DNA from: Pseudomonas migulae
GTDB lineage: Bacteria; Pseudomonadota; Gammaproteobacteria; Pseudomonadales; Pseudomonadaceae
Length of the DNA stretch: 64,000 nt
Reading direction: 5' to 3'
Assembly: GCF_024169315.1 (NCBI RefSeq)
Contig: NZ_JALJWR010000001.1
Span: forward strand, 827,501 to 891,500
The notes under the pieces were generated by a model that did no database searches, was not told where the DNA came from, and saw only the letters and a program-made list of their open reading frames with translations. The translations under genes were made by a program, and so were the position numbers. Of the stretch, positions 54,317 to 63,477 are shown piece by piece (positions within the stretch are counted from its first letter, which is position 1; each line of letters begins with the position of its first letter).

Positions 54317-56065
54317 ATGGCTTTGTTTCAACGCAGCAGCAGTTCGTCTGCGAAAGGTTTTGATTGGGCAGGATTCCTCTGGTTGTTCCTGTTCTTCTGG
54401 TATTTTTCCGGCATCACCCAACTGCTGATTCAGTTGACGGGCACCTCCGGCTTCACCGGCTTCCGCCAAGCCTTTGTGATGAGCGCCATCTGGCTGGCGC
54501 CGATGCTGTTGTTCCCCCGACAAACCCGTGTAATGGCCGCGCTGATCGGCGTGGTGCTGTGGGCCTGCTCCATGGCCAGCCTGGGATACTTCTTCATCTA
54601 TCAGCAGGAATTTTCCCAGAGCGTCATCTTCATCATGTTCGAATCGAACATCTCTGAAGCCGGCGAGTACATGACCCAATATTTCGCCTGGTGGATGGTG
54701 GTGGCGTTCCTCGCCCACACGTTGTTCGCGTATTTCCTGTGGACGCGGTTGCGCCCGGTGTACATGCCCCGCGGTCGCGCGCTGGTAGCGGCGACAGCGA
54801 TTCTGGTGGCCGTGATCGGCTATCCGATGATCAAACAGACCCTCCGCACCGGCAGCTTCGCCGAAGGTTTCGAAAAACTTGAAACCCGCATCGAACCGGC
54901 AGTGCCATGGCAGATGGCGGTGGCCTATCACCGTTACCTCGACACCCTCGCCGGCATGCAGGACATGCTCGACAGTGCGAGCAAGATTCCACCGCTTAAC
55001 AACCTCAAGGATGCGATGGCCAACCAGCCGGCAACCCTGGTGCTGGTGATCGGTGAATCCACCAACCGTCAGCGCATGAGCCTCTACGGCTACCCGCGTG
55101 AAACCACGCCGGAACTGGACAAGCTCAAGGATCAACTGGCGGTCTTCGATAACGTCATCACCCCGCGCCCCTACACCATCGAGGCATTGCAACAGGTACT
55201 GACCTTCGCCGACGAAGAAAACCCGGACCTGTACCTGTCGACCCCATCGCTGGTCAGCATGATGAAACAGGCCGGCTACAAAACCTTCTGGATCACCAAC
55301 CAGCAGACCATGACCAAGCGCAACACCATGCTCACCACCTTCTCCGAGCAGGCCGATGAACAGGTGTACCTGAACAACAACCGCAACCAGAATGCCGCCC
55401 AGTACGATGGCGACGTGATCGAGCCGTTCAACAAGGCCCTGGCCGATGCGGCGCCACGCAAGTTGATCGTCGTGCATCTGCTCGGTACGCACATGAGCTA
55501 CCAGTACCGCTATCCGTCGACGTTCGACAAGTTCAAGGACCGCAACGGCGTTCCCGCCGGCGTGCGTGACGATCAACTGCCGACCTACAACAGCTATGAC
55601 AACGCGGTGCTGTACAACGACTTCGTGGTCTCGAGCCTGATCAAGGACTACGCCAAGTCCGATCCGAACGGTTTCCTGCTGTACCTCTCCGACCACGGCG
55701 AAGACGTTTTCGACTCTCCTGGCCACAGCACACTGGGTCGCAACGAGGCCAAGCCGACGGCGCCGATGTACACCATTCCGTTCATGGCCTGGGCTTCGCC
55801 GAAATGGCGCGAGACACATGACTGGAGCTTTGCCGAGGACCTGGGGCGGCCGTACAGCAGTTCGCACCTGATCCATACCTGGGCCGATCTGGCGGGGTTG
55901 AGTTTCGATGAACTCGATCGCAGCAAGAGCCTGGTCAGCGACAGCTTCAAACCACGTCCACTGATGATCGGCAATCCCTATGAGCGCCAGCAGAAGGCGT
56001 TGATCGACTTCAGCCTGATCAAACCGAAGGTGAAGCCGAATCCTGGGGATGTCGTGCTTCATTAA
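54317..56065 (+). CDS. cptA: Phosphoethanolamine transferase (CptA/EptC type)
   Basis: 582 residues. Five N-terminal membrane segments (to about residue 170), then a periplasmic sulfatase-like domain: VIGESTNRQRMSLYGYPRET with the nucleophile Thr249, LGTHMSYQYRYP, and the metal motif LSDHGEDVFDSPGH. Transfers phosphoethanolamine to the lipopolysaccharide core or lipid A on the outer face of the inner membrane. Length and motifs are full. Confidence 0.92.
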   Translation: MALFQRSSSSSAKGFDWAGFLWLFLFFWYFSGITQLLIQLTGTSGFTGFRQAFVMSAIWLAPMLLFPRQTRVMAALIGVVLWACSMASLGYFFIYQQEFSQSVIFIMFESNISEAGEYMTQYFAWWMVVAFLAHTLFAYFLWTRLRPVYMPRGRALVAATAILVAVIGYPMIKQTLRTGSFAEGFEKLETRIEPAVPWQMAVAYHRYLDTLAGMQDMLDSASKIPPLNNLKDAMANQPATLVLVIGESTNRQRMSLYGYPRETTPELDKLKDQLAVFDNVITPRPYTIEALQQVLTFADEENPDLYLSTPSLVSMMKQAGYKTFWITNQQTMTKRNTMLTTFSEQADEQVYLNNNRNQNAAQYDGDVIEPFNKALADAAPRKLIVVHLLGTHMSYQYRYPSTFDKFKDRNGVPAGVRDDQLPTYNSYDNAVLYNDFVVSSLIKDYAKSDPNGFLLYLSDHGEDVFDSPGHSTLGRNEAKPTAPMYTIPFMAWASPKWRETHDWSFAEDLGRPYSSSHLIHTWADLAGLSFDELDRSKSLVSDSFKPRPLMIGNPYERQQKALIDFSLIKPKVKPNPGDVVLH

Positions 56066-56072
56066 ACCTTTC

Positions 56073-56096
56073 AGGGGCCGGTTCCGGCCCCTTTTT
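56073..56096 (+). terminator. Intrinsic terminator of the phosphoethanolamine transferase gene
   Basis: AGGGGCCGG/CCGGCCCCT stem with a tight TT centre (56073-56092) followed by TTTT, 7 bp after the stop. Confidence 0.88.
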
Positions 56097-56228
56097 CTTG
56101 CTCGTCCCAAATTGGAACGGAAAGCCCCATACGCAGTTAATTCCCAATTAACAGAATCGGCAGATAATGTCCGCGTGACATTGCTTCATGGAAGAAAGGC
56201 ACCCGATATCCGTTGTGGGAGGCGAACC

Positions 56229-56429
56229 ATGAAACGTACACCCTTGATCGTTGCCGGCCTGATGACGTTCGTTTCGGCCAGTGCGTTGGCCGAAGGCGGC
56301 GCGGAACGCATGCGCTATTACTACGAGAGCCTGCGGCTTAGCCAACAGGAGAATCAGAGTCAGCAAACCGCTGAAGTCCGGGTTCCGGACGATCAGACGG
56401 CGCAAGTGACGGAGCATTACAAGCGCTAA
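56229..56429 (+). CDS. Small exported hypothetical protein
   Basis: 66 residues: signal peptide (MKRTPLIVAGLMTFVSASALA) and a short polar mature part (GGAERMRYYYESLRLSQQEN). GGGAGG precedes the ATG at good spacing, so this start is preferred to the long in-frame upstream extension that crosses the terminator. Function unknown. Confidence 0.72.
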   Translation: MKRTPLIVAGLMTFVSASALAEGGAERMRYYYESLRLSQQENQSQQTAEVRVPDDQTAQVTEHYKR

Positions 56430-56433
56430 CTAT

Positions 56434-56500
56434 TGTGGGAGCCAGGCTTGCCGGCGAAGGCGTATTTGAAATCGCCTTCGCCGGCAAGCAGTGCTCCTAC
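56434..56500. repeat. Inverted repeat (family B)
   Basis: TGTGGGAGCCAGGCTTGCCG and CGGCAAGCAGTGCTCCTACA with complementary CGGCGAAGGCG/CGCCTTCGCCG inside; a small indel in the right arm. Its right end reaches the stop codon of the GNAT gene. Confidence 0.85.
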
Positions 56501-56988
56501 AGGGGCTTGGTCCAGAACAGCATCCGGCCATGCGCCGGATCGAACATGCCCGCACTAAAGCCGAATTTGGCGTAGGACGACTGGGCCACGGCATTGCCTT
56601 CCAGCACTTCCAGGGTGATTTTGCAGCAGCCACGCTGACGGGCGATCTCCTCGACCTTTTGCAACATCTTCTGACTCAGGCCCAACCCGCGAAACGCCTT
56701 CATCACCACAACGTCGTGCACGTTGACCAGCGGGCGACAGGCAAACGTCGAAAAGCCTTCAAAACAATTGACCAGCCCTGCCGGTTCACCGCCGACAAAA
56801 GCCAGCACGCTGAACGCATGGGGACGCTTGGCCAGTTCTTCCGGCAGGTGCTCCAGCACCTCGGCCGGCAAGGAATGACCGCCACCCATCGGGTCTTCGG
56901 CGTAATGATTCAATACAAGGCGCAAGGCCTCGGCATGCACCGGATTGGTGTAGCTGGCCTGAAGCACAAGAATTTCTGCGGATTCCAT
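56497..56988 (-). CDS. GNAT-family N-acetyltransferase
   Basis: 163 residues with the GNAT core: LVNVHDVVVMKAFRGLGLSQ is strand 4 and the acetyl-CoA loop, MLQKVEEIARQRGCCKITLE the following helix, and YAKFGFSAG the C-terminal signature. Of two ATGs six bases apart, 56988 is favoured since GAGG lies 6 bp before it. Substrate unknown. Confidence 0.87.
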   Translation of the reverse strand: MESAEILVLQASYTNPVHAEALRLVLNHYAEDPMGGGHSLPAEVLEHLPEELAKRPHAFSVLAFVGGEPAGLVNCFEGFSTFACRPLVNVHDVVVMKAFRGLGLSQKMLQKVEEIARQRGCCKITLEVLEGNAVAQSSYAKFGFSAGMFDPAHGRMLFWTKPL

Positions 56989-57082
56989 TTCCATCCTCGA
57001 TCACACGTGAAATAGCCCCGGCGCGCAGACCGCGCCGCAGGGCCCAGCGACCCTATCGCGAGTCCTGCCCGTCCTGCAATCT

Positions 57083-57670
57083 TTAAACCGAGGTGCCCCA
57101 GATCAGCGCTTCGGTCCATCCCAGTTCGGTGAAATCCGCAGCCCGCAGACCCGACTCGCCGGCGCAGAAAAACTCGTCCAGTTGCGGCGGTGCGATAGAC
57201 GTACCGCTGAGCATGGCGTGAACCTGGCCACGGTGATGGATCTGGTGCTCGAACAGGTGCGACAGCAGGCGCAATCGACTGTCGTGTTGCGGCGTGTCCC
57301 GGGCGATAGTCACGATCTTGCCCAGCTCCGCGTCGCGCATCTGCTCGCAGTAAGCGATCAACCGGCGATCTACCTGGACCTGCTCGCGCTTGAGGTCAAT
57401 GGCGTTGGTGAAGGGCTCGTCTTTGGCGAAAAACACATCGCACTCGGGATGCGGTGCATCGCCGCGCAACTCCCGTTCCAGTGCATCCACGTAAAACCAG
57501 TCGCAGGTCAGGATGTGATTGAGGGTCGCCCGCAGGCTGGGGAAGAAACTGACTCGCGGCGCCGTGAGGTCCTGCGGACTCAATTGTCCCCAGGCCTTGG
57601 CCAGTCGATGATTGGCCCAGGCGTTCTGATAGGCCATGGTCAGCAAATGATGGGACAAGGGCTGATTCAT
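57083..57670 (-). CDS. DinB-family metal-binding protein
   Basis: 195 residues, a four-helix bundle with the three metal histidines of the DinB/YfiT family in ATLNHILTCDWFYVDAL and HLFEHQIHHRGQVHAML. Members include thiol transferases and damage-inducible proteins; the role of this one is unknown. Lies 18 bp downstream of zapE on the same strand, so probably in its transcript. Confidence 0.9.
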   Translation of the reverse strand: MNQPLSHHLLTMAYQNAWANHRLAKAWGQLSPQDLTAPRVSFFPSLRATLNHILTCDWFYVDALERELRGDAPHPECDVFFAKDEPFTNAIDLKREQVQVDRRLIAYCEQMRDAELGKIVTIARDTPQHDSRLRLLSHLFEHQIHHRGQVHAMLSGTSIAPPQLDEFFCAGESGLRAADFTELGWTEALIWGTSV

Positions 57671-57688
57671 GTTCGCGGCTCCTTGGGT

Positions 57689-58807
57689 TCAAGCGTCGGC
57701 GAAACGTTGCAGCTGCATTTCCTGTAATCGGCTGAGGGTGCGACGGAACGGGAATTCCAGATAGCCTTCGGTGTAGAGCGATTCCATCGGCACCTGCGCC
57801 TCAAGGTACAACGGCACTTTGCGGTCGTAGCATTCGTCCACCAACGCGATGAAACGCCGCACACCGTCATCATGTACCGACAATTGCGGCAATTCGCGAT
57901 CGCCCGCCACCACCCGTTCGACACCGTCCTCGGTGCCACGGGCGATGCGCCCTTCGCGCTTCTGCGCGCTGAGGTTGGGCACTTCACTCAACAGAATAGC
58001 CTTGTAGGTGTCGCACAGGGCCATGAAATCCATGGCGGCGAAGGGTTGTTCGCAGAGGTCGGCGTAACGGCTCCAGAGCACGGTTTCACTAGCTTGCACC
58101 ACATTCAGTGAACGGTAGCCGACCTTGACCGGCTCACCGGAAACCGTCTGGCCGGCGGTCAACGCCTTGAACACATCACCCAACGCGCCGGGCTGGCCGG
58201 GCGCGGCGACCCAATAGCGCTGCAAACCGGCCCCGGGATGCAGGCGATGATCTTCGCCGCCATCCACCGCAATCACCTGCATATGGCGCTTGATCGCCTC
58301 GATGGCCGGCACGAAGCGGTCACGGTTGAAGCCATCGGCATACAGCAGGTCCGGCGGCTGATTGGAGGTGCAGACCACCACCACGCCCTGGTCGAACATC
58401 ACCTGAAACAAGCGCCCGAGAATGATGGCGTCGCCGATGTCATTGACGAACAGCTCGTCGAAACACAGCACGCGCACTTCTTCACTCAATTCCCGGGCCA
58501 GCGCTTTCAACGGGTCGGCAGTGCCGGTCAGCTGAAACGAGCGCTGATGCACCCAACCCATGAAGTGATGAAAGTGCTGGCGTCGGGCCGGGACCTGCAG
58601 GCTTTGGTAGAACTGGTCCATCAACCAGGTCTTGCCACGCCCGACCGGCCCCCAGAGGTAAACGCCCGTGACCGGGGTGCGACCTTCATGCAGCGCTTCG
58701 TAGCATTTTTGCAGCGCCCAGACAGCATGTTCCTGGGCCTCGTCCTGGACGAAGCCCTTCTGTTCAATGGCGTGTTGCCAGGCGCTTAACGGGGAATCGA
58801 CATTCAT
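57689..58807 (-). CDS. zapE: Cell-division ATPase ZapE (AFG1 family)
   Basis: 372 residues. Walker A GVYLWGPVGRGKTWLMDQFY, Walker B LCFDELFVNDIGDA and the arginine region SNQPPDLLYADGFNRDRFVP follow the AFG1/ZapE pattern. ZapE destabilises FtsZ polymers during constriction. A second in-frame ATG is not close; the start at 58807 gives the usual length. Confidence 0.93.
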   Translation of the reverse strand: MNVDSPLSAWQHAIEQKGFVQDEAQEHAVWALQKCYEALHEGRTPVTGVYLWGPVGRGKTWLMDQFYQSLQVPARRQHFHHFMGWVHQRSFQLTGTADPLKALARELSEEVRVLCFDELFVNDIGDAIILGRLFQVMFDQGVVVVCTSNQPPDLLYADGFNRDRFVPAIEAIKRHMQVIAVDGGEDHRLHPGAGLQRYWVAAPGQPGALGDVFKALTAGQTVSGEPVKVGYRSLNVVQASETVLWSRYADLCEQPFAAMDFMALCDTYKAILLSEVPNLSAQKREGRIARGTEDGVERVVAGDRELPQLSVHDDGVRRFIALVDECYDRKVPLYLEAQVPMESLYTEGYLEFPFRRTLSRLQEMQLQRFADA

Positions 58808-58837
58808 GCGCGGCAGTATGCCATCGCGGCGCGGCCT

Positions 58838-59179
58838 CTACAGTGAAATGTCCAGTCGAGCGATCTTGCCCTGCTCGTTCAGACGGAACATATAGCGCAA
58901 CTCCAGCGGACTGCCGGGAAACGTGCCGGACACCCGGTTATGCACCAGCACCTTGCCGGTGCGCAGTTGCACGTCGAGCACTTCGACCCTTGGCTGATAA
59001 CGCTGAGCGGTGTCTTGCATCCATTGGGCTATAGCCTGCGGGCCGATCTGATGCCGGCCTTCATCGAACACATTGGCATCCTCAGCGAAGAAACTGGCAA
59101 CCCTCGAAGTATCGCGGGCATTGGCGGCGGCCAGGTAAGCAGTGATGGCGGGCGCCAGCGAAGAGGCGGGACTGGACAT
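58838..59179 (-). CDS. SnoaL-like / NTF2-fold protein
   Basis: 113 residues, cone-shaped NTF2 fold pattern: ITAYLAAANARDTSRVASFF, FDEGRHQIGPQAIAQWMQDT and a C-terminal beta sheet ending LRYMFRLNEQGKIARLDI. Often small isomerase- or hydrolase-like, function unknown here. About 50 bp downstream of the WYL regulator gene on the same strand and possibly controlled with it. Confidence 0.82.
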   Translation of the reverse strand: MSSPASSLAPAITAYLAAANARDTSRVASFFAEDANVFDEGRHQIGPQAIAQWMQDTAQRYQPRVEVLDVQLRTGKVLVHNRVSGTFPGSPLELRYMFRLNEQGKIARLDISL

Positions 59180-59231
59180 GTCTATAACTCCTTGTTGGTT
59201 GATTCTGGAGCCATGCTAAAACATGCCTGTG

Positions 59232-59948
59232 TCAGTTCTTGTCAGGAGTGAAACGCCCCGCTTCATCCAGTTGCATCTGCTTGCGCCAGGTGCGCAGCAG
59301 GTCGCCACGCCGCCCCGGATAACGCTCGCCCTGCTCGTTCGCCGCCGAAATCCGGTCAGTGCGAAACGTCCGATAGGCGCCGCGCAATTCACACCAGGCG
59401 ACGATGATTCGCACCTCGTTGAGAAACCCCAGCGCCAACGGCCAGATCAACCGTTGACTGGGCACCTGCTGGGCGTCTGCATAGTCGATGTGCAACTTGG
59501 CCTGATCACGGATCGCCTGGCGGAACACATTCAACGCCACGGCGTTGGGTGCGAAGCCATAGCCGGACGGGCCCGGCAATACCGTCGGGTTGCGCAAGGC
59601 GTCCAGCGCTTCGGGCGCCAGCACCGCTGCAATCTTGGCCAGCGCATCAGCCGCCGCCTTGCTCAACACCTCATCACCACGCTGGTCCACATAGCGCAGT
59701 CCCAGCACGATGGCTTCGGTTTCGTCGGCGTTGAGCATCAAGGGCGGCAGGAACAAACCGCTGCGCAGCACGTATCCGATCCCCGCCTCGCCGTAGATCG
59801 GCGCGCCGAGTGCGGTGAGTTCCGCAATGTCGCGGTAGAGCGTACGCTCGGAAATCTCCAGTTCGCCGGCAAGGGTCGCCGCCGTGACAGGGCGACTCTT
59901 GCCGCGCAGCACTTGCAACAGGGTCAGTAAACGCGTGGTGCGAGACAC
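59232..59948 (-). CDS. WYL-domain transcriptional regulator (YafY type)
   Basis: 238 residues starting with GTG. N-terminal HTH_11 domain (LLTLLQVLRGKSRPVTAATL, ISERTLYRDIAELTALGAPI) and a C-terminal WYL domain, in which the WYL triad region reads LIWPLALGFLNEVRIIVAW. Such proteins sense nucleic acid or small ligands. Divergent from the aldo/keto reductase gene over about 200 bp. Confidence 0.88.
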   Translation of the reverse strand: MSRTTRLLTLLQVLRGKSRPVTAATLAGELEISERTLYRDIAELTALGAPIYGEAGIGYVLRSGLFLPPLMLNADETEAIVLGLRYVDQRGDEVLSKAAADALAKIAAVLAPEALDALRNPTVLPGPSGYGFAPNAVALNVFRQAIRDQAKLHIDYADAQQVPSQRLIWPLALGFLNEVRIIVAWCELRGAYRTFRTDRISAANEQGERYPGRRGDLLRTWRKQMQLDEAGRFTPDKN

Positions 59949-60069
59949 GATTGGCGGGCTCGGTTCGGAAAAGTGCTCGGAGCTTAGCAGAGGACCCTGT
60001 CAGAAAGTGGCAGTAGTAATGCGCCCGGTTGTCGGCTCTTTTCTCGCGGTTGAAAAAGCGTCTTGACGA

Positions 60070-60100
60070 AATACATGACAGGCATCATCTTTAATACATG
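60070..60100 (+). promoter_or_regulatory. Direct repeats upstream of the aldo/keto reductase gene
   Basis: AATACATG occurs at 60070-60077 and 60093-60100, start to start 23 bp, about two helical turns. TTGACG at 60064 lies just upstream. Possible regulator site between the divergent WYL and reductase genes. Confidence 0.4.
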
Positions 60101-60151
60101 TCTCGTGACATCTATATTCAGTCGCCGCCTCTTTCTTTCAGGAGTCATCCC

Positions 60152-61204
60152 ATGCATTACAAAGTGTTCGGCCGAAAAACCGGCTTGCGTGTCTCGGAAC
60201 TGGCGCTCGGCGCCGGCAACTTTGGTACGGGTTGGGGCCATGGCGCCGAACGCGATGAAGCCAAACGCATATTTGATGGCTACCTGGAGGCCGGCGGCAA
60301 TTTCATCGACACCGCCAACGGTTATCAGGGTGGACAGTCGGAAGCCATGCTCAGCGAGTTCATCGCCCAGGAGCGCGATCGCCTGGTCATCGCCACCAAA
60401 TACACCTTGGGGACTACGCCGGCTGCGGGCATTTCCCACACCGGTAACAACCGCAAGAACATGGTTCGCGCCGTGGAAGAAAGCCTGTCACGGCTCAAGA
60501 CCGATCACATCGACCTTTTCTGGGCGCACATGAGCGACGGTGTCACGCCTATGGAAGAGATCCTGCGGGGTTTCGATGACCTGGTGCGCGCCGGCAAGAT
60601 TCATTACGCCGGCCTGTCGAACTTCCCGGCGTGGCGCATCGCCCGGGCCGACCTGCTGGCCGAAGTTCGCGGCTTTGCGCCGATTGCCGCCATTCAGGCC
60701 GAGTACAGCCTCGCCGAACGCACCGCCGAGCGTGAGCAACTGCCCATGGCCGAAGCGTTAGGGCTGGCCGCGACGTTATGGTCGCCGTTGGGTGGCGGCT
60801 TCCTGACTGGTAAATATCGCTCCAGTGACGAGAACAACCGCGCCGCGAAACTGGGCATGCTGGTGCACGCCGAGAAAAGTGCCCGCGAAACCGCCCTGCT
60901 CGACACCTTGCTCGCTGTCGCGGCGGAGCTCGGCGCCAGCCCGACGCACGTGGCCATTGCCTGGCTGCGGGAAAAAGCCAAACGCTCGACAACGGCGCTG
61001 ATTCCGATCCTGGGTTCGCGCACGCGTGAGCAGCTGGATGCGACGTTGGGCGCGTTGAATGTGCAGTTGAGTGGGGAACAGTTGTCGCGGCTGGATGAGG
61101 TCAGCGCAGTGGCGATGGGTGTGCCACATGAGTCCATTGCCGGTTCTGTTGCGCGGTTTAGCGGGGGTGAAACCCTGGATCTGCCGATAATTCCGGTCGC
61201 CTGA
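60152..61204 (+). CDS. Aldo/keto reductase
   Basis: 350-residue TIM-barrel NADPH oxidoreductase of the Tas/YajO-like group: GGNFIDTANGYQGGQSEAML with catalytic Asp and Tyr, LVIATKY with the Lys, HIDLFWAHMSD with the His, and the cofactor segment ALIPILGSRTREQLDATLGA. AGGAG lies 8 bp before the ATG at 60152. Substrate unknown. Confidence 0.9.
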   Translation: MHYKVFGRKTGLRVSELALGAGNFGTGWGHGAERDEAKRIFDGYLEAGGNFIDTANGYQGGQSEAMLSEFIAQERDRLVIATKYTLGTTPAAGISHTGNNRKNMVRAVEESLSRLKTDHIDLFWAHMSDGVTPMEEILRGFDDLVRAGKIHYAGLSNFPAWRIARADLLAEVRGFAPIAAIQAEYSLAERTAEREQLPMAEALGLAATLWSPLGGGFLTGKYRSSDENNRAAKLGMLVHAEKSARETALLDTLLAVAAELGASPTHVAIAWLREKAKRSTTALIPILGSRTREQLDATLGALNVQLSGEQLSRLDEVSAVAMGVPHESIAGSVARFSGGETLDLPIIPVA

Positions 61205-61209
61205 AAAAG

Positions 61210-61278
61210 CTTCGCGGGCAAGCCTCGCTCCTACAGGTCATGCACTAGTCCTGTAGGAGCGAGGCTTGCCCGCGAAGG
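61210..61278. repeat. Inverted repeat (family C)
   Basis: CTTCGCGGGCAAGCCTCGCT and AGCGAGGCTTGCCCGCGAAG, exact complements; CCTACAGG/CCTGTAGG also pairs inside. Between convergent genes. Confidence 0.9.
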
Positions 61279-61305
61279 CGTCATCACTGACAACGCCAAT
61301 CTGTA

Positions 61306-62265
61306 TTACCGATCGACCTTATGTTTGGCCGCATACAAACACAACATCTCCATCGCCAATGTCGCCGCCGCCAGTGAGGTAATGTCCGCACTGTCGTAGG
61401 CCGGAGCCACTTCCACCACGTCCATCCCCACCAGATTGATCCCGCGCAACCCACCGAGTATTTCCAGCGCTTGCACCGTGCTCAAACCGCCGCACACCGG
61501 CGTTCCTGTGCCCGGGGCGAACGCCGGGTCGAGGCAGTCGATGTCGAACGTGAGGTACACCGGGTTGTCGCCGACCCGAGCGCGTATGGCTTCGACAATT
61601 TCATCGACGCCACGGCGATGCACTTGCCGCGCATCCAGAACCTGAAAGCCCTGATGATCATCATTGGTGGTGCGCAAGCCGATCTGAACCGAGCGCGACG
61701 GGTCTACCAGACCTTCCTTGGCCGCATGCCAGAACATCGTGCCGTGGTCGACGCGCTTGCCCTCTTCGTCCGGCCAGGTGTCGCTGTGGGCATCGAAATG
61801 GATCAGCGACAGCGCCCCGTGTTTACGGGCGTGGGCCTTGAGCAGCGGGTAACTGATGAAGTGATCGCCACCAAACGTCAGCATCGCGCATCCGGCATTC
61901 AGAATGCGCTCGGCGTGGGCTTCAATGCTTTCCGGCACTGACTGAGGCGAGCCGTAATCGAAGCCGCAATCGCCGTAGTCGATCACGGCGAGGTGATCGA
62001 ACGGATCGAACGCCCACGGCCAGTGGCGTTCCCAGGCAATCCCGGTGGAGGCCGCACGAATGCCCCGCGGTCCGAAACGCGCACCGGGACGGTTGCTGGT
62101 GGCGGTATCGAACGGCACGCCGCTGACGGCAACGTCGACACCGCGCAAGTCACGGCTGTAGCGACGACGCATGAAACTGGTGATGCCGGCGTAGGTACTT
62201 TCAGCGGCAGTCCCGTAAAGGCTGTCGCGGGTCATGGCCTGATCGTTTTGCACGGGGACGTCCAT
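61306..62265 (-). CDS. speB: Agmatinase-family ureohydrolase
   Basis: 319 residues with the Mn2+ sites of the arginase/agmatinase family: GGDHFISYPLL, LIHFDAHSDTW and LTFDIDCLDPAFAPGTGTP, all intact. Hydrolyses a guanidino compound to urea plus an amine: agmatine to putrescine, or guanidinobutyrate/guanidinopropionate, whose Pseudomonas enzymes have the same length. A polyamine-type binding protein is encoded just upstream (19 bp), which favours a guanidino or polyamine catabolic role. Confidence 0.87.
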   Translation of the reverse strand: MDVPVQNDQAMTRDSLYGTAAESTYAGITSFMRRRYSRDLRGVDVAVSGVPFDTATSNRPGARFGPRGIRAASTGIAWERHWPWAFDPFDHLAVIDYGDCGFDYGSPQSVPESIEAHAERILNAGCAMLTFGGDHFISYPLLKAHARKHGALSLIHFDAHSDTWPDEEGKRVDHGTMFWHAAKEGLVDPSRSVQIGLRTTNDDHQGFQVLDARQVHRRGVDEIVEAIRARVGDNPVYLTFDIDCLDPAFAPGTGTPVCGGLSTVQALEILGGLRGINLVGMDVVEVAPAYDSADITSLAAATLAMEMLCLYAAKHKVDR

Positions 62266-62284
62266 CGGTTTCTCCTTGTTTTAG

Positions 62285-63376
62285 TTATTGGCGGCTACGG
62301 AAAGTGGTCCACAGCCGGGTGCGCTGACGCATGTCCTTGAGGCTCATACTGCGGTCGGCGTACAGCCGTTCGCGCACCTCGGCAAGCGGGTAAATGTCCG
62401 GATCGGTGCGCACCGTCTCATCCACCAGCGGTGTAGCGGCCTGGTTGGCGGTGGCAAAGAACAGCGTGTTAGTCAGCGCCGCGACAGACTCGGGACGCAG
62501 CATGAACTCGATGAACGCGCGGGCCGCTTCGGGGTGCGGCGCATCCTTGGGAATCGCCAGGTTGTCCTGCCAGACCAGCGTGCCTTCCTTGGGAATCCGG
62601 TACGCCACTTCGTAGGGCTTGTTGGCTTTTCGCGCCTGATCGGCCGCCATGCTGGCGTCACCGTTGTAGGTCAACGCCAGGCAAACGCTGCCATTGGCCA
62701 GGTCGTTGATTTGTCGACCGCTGGCGACGTACAACACATTTGGCTGAAGCTGATGCAACAGCGCCTCGGCGGCTGACAGATCAGACTTGTCAGTGCTGTA
62801 GGGATCTTTACCGAGATAGTGCAGCGCCAGGCCGATCACTTCCTGCGGCGAATCGATGATCGCCACCCCGCAATCTTTCAGCTTGCTGGCGTATTCGGGT
62901 TTGAACAGCAGGTCGAGGCTGTTGAGCGGCACATCCGGCAAACGTTTTTTCACTGCCTCGACATTCATCCCGAGCCCCAAAGTCCCCCAGGTGTACGGCA
63001 CGCCGTAGCGGTTGCCGGGATCGACCGCGGCCAGTTTTTCCAGCAAGTCCGGATCGAGGTTGGCGTAGCCCTTGAGGCCTTCGTGGGGAATCGCCTTCAG
63101 CGCGCCGGCCGCCAACCCGCGCGCCAGCACGCTGGACGACGGCACCACCACGTCGTAGCCGCTGCCGCCGGTGAGCAGCTTGGTTTCCAGCACTTCCGAG
63201 GAGTCGAAGGTGTCGTAACGCACGTGAATGCCGGTTTCCTGCTCAAAGCGCTGCAAGGTGTCCGGCGCCACGTAGTCGGCCCAGCTGTAAAGGTTGACGA
63301 CGTTCTCCTCGGCCTGGGCCGACACCGCCATGGAAAGCAACAACGCGGGTAAACACAGCTTGAATGAAGGACCCAT
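62285..63376 (-). CDS. Periplasmic polyamine-type substrate-binding protein (PotF-like)
   Basis: 363 residues with a signal peptide (LCLPALLLSMAVSAQA). Mature part has the PotF/SpuD signature VVNLYSWADYVAPDTLQRFE, YDVVVPSSSVLARGLAAG, TWGTLGLGMNVEAVKKRLP and DNLAIPKDAPHPEAARAFIE. No permease or ATPase gene follows in the window. Co-directional with speB. Start at 63376 with AGGTG upstream; ligand likely a polyamine or guanidino compound. Confidence 0.88.
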   Translation of the reverse strand: MGPSFKLCLPALLLSMAVSAQAEENVVNLYSWADYVAPDTLQRFEQETGIHVRYDTFDSSEVLETKLLTGGSGYDVVVPSSSVLARGLAAGALKAIPHEGLKGYANLDPDLLEKLAAVDPGNRYGVPYTWGTLGLGMNVEAVKKRLPDVPLNSLDLLFKPEYASKLKDCGVAIIDSPQEVIGLALHYLGKDPYSTDKSDLSAAEALLHQLQPNVLYVASGRQINDLANGSVCLALTYNGDASMAADQARKANKPYEVAYRIPKEGTLVWQDNLAIPKDAPHPEAARAFIEFMLRPESVAALTNTLFFATANQAATPLVDETVRTDPDIYPLAEVRERLYADRSMSLKDMRQRTRLWTTFRSRQ

Positions 63377-63477
63377 GACGAACACCTGACCAGAGGAAGT
63401 GGCTGCAGCATGCGTCGTCGGATACATTGGAAAAATACCAAGTCAATTATCCTGACTTTATTGCGGAGTAATGTTTG

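Noticed and set aside
54275..56110. 611-codon minus-strand ORF opposite the phosphoethanolamine transferase gene
   Set aside because: Composition artefact (His/Gln/Arg-rich translation); the plus strand has all catalytic motifs.
56049..56228. 60-codon N-terminal extension of the small exported protein at 56229
   Set aside because: It would overlap the preceding gene and its terminator and would bury the signal peptide; GGGAGG marks the start at 56229.
881..61278. CRISPR arrays suggested by many similar short palindromes
   Set aside because: The repeats are scattered singly between genes, are inverted pairs and have no regular spacers or cas genes; they are REP-like elements.
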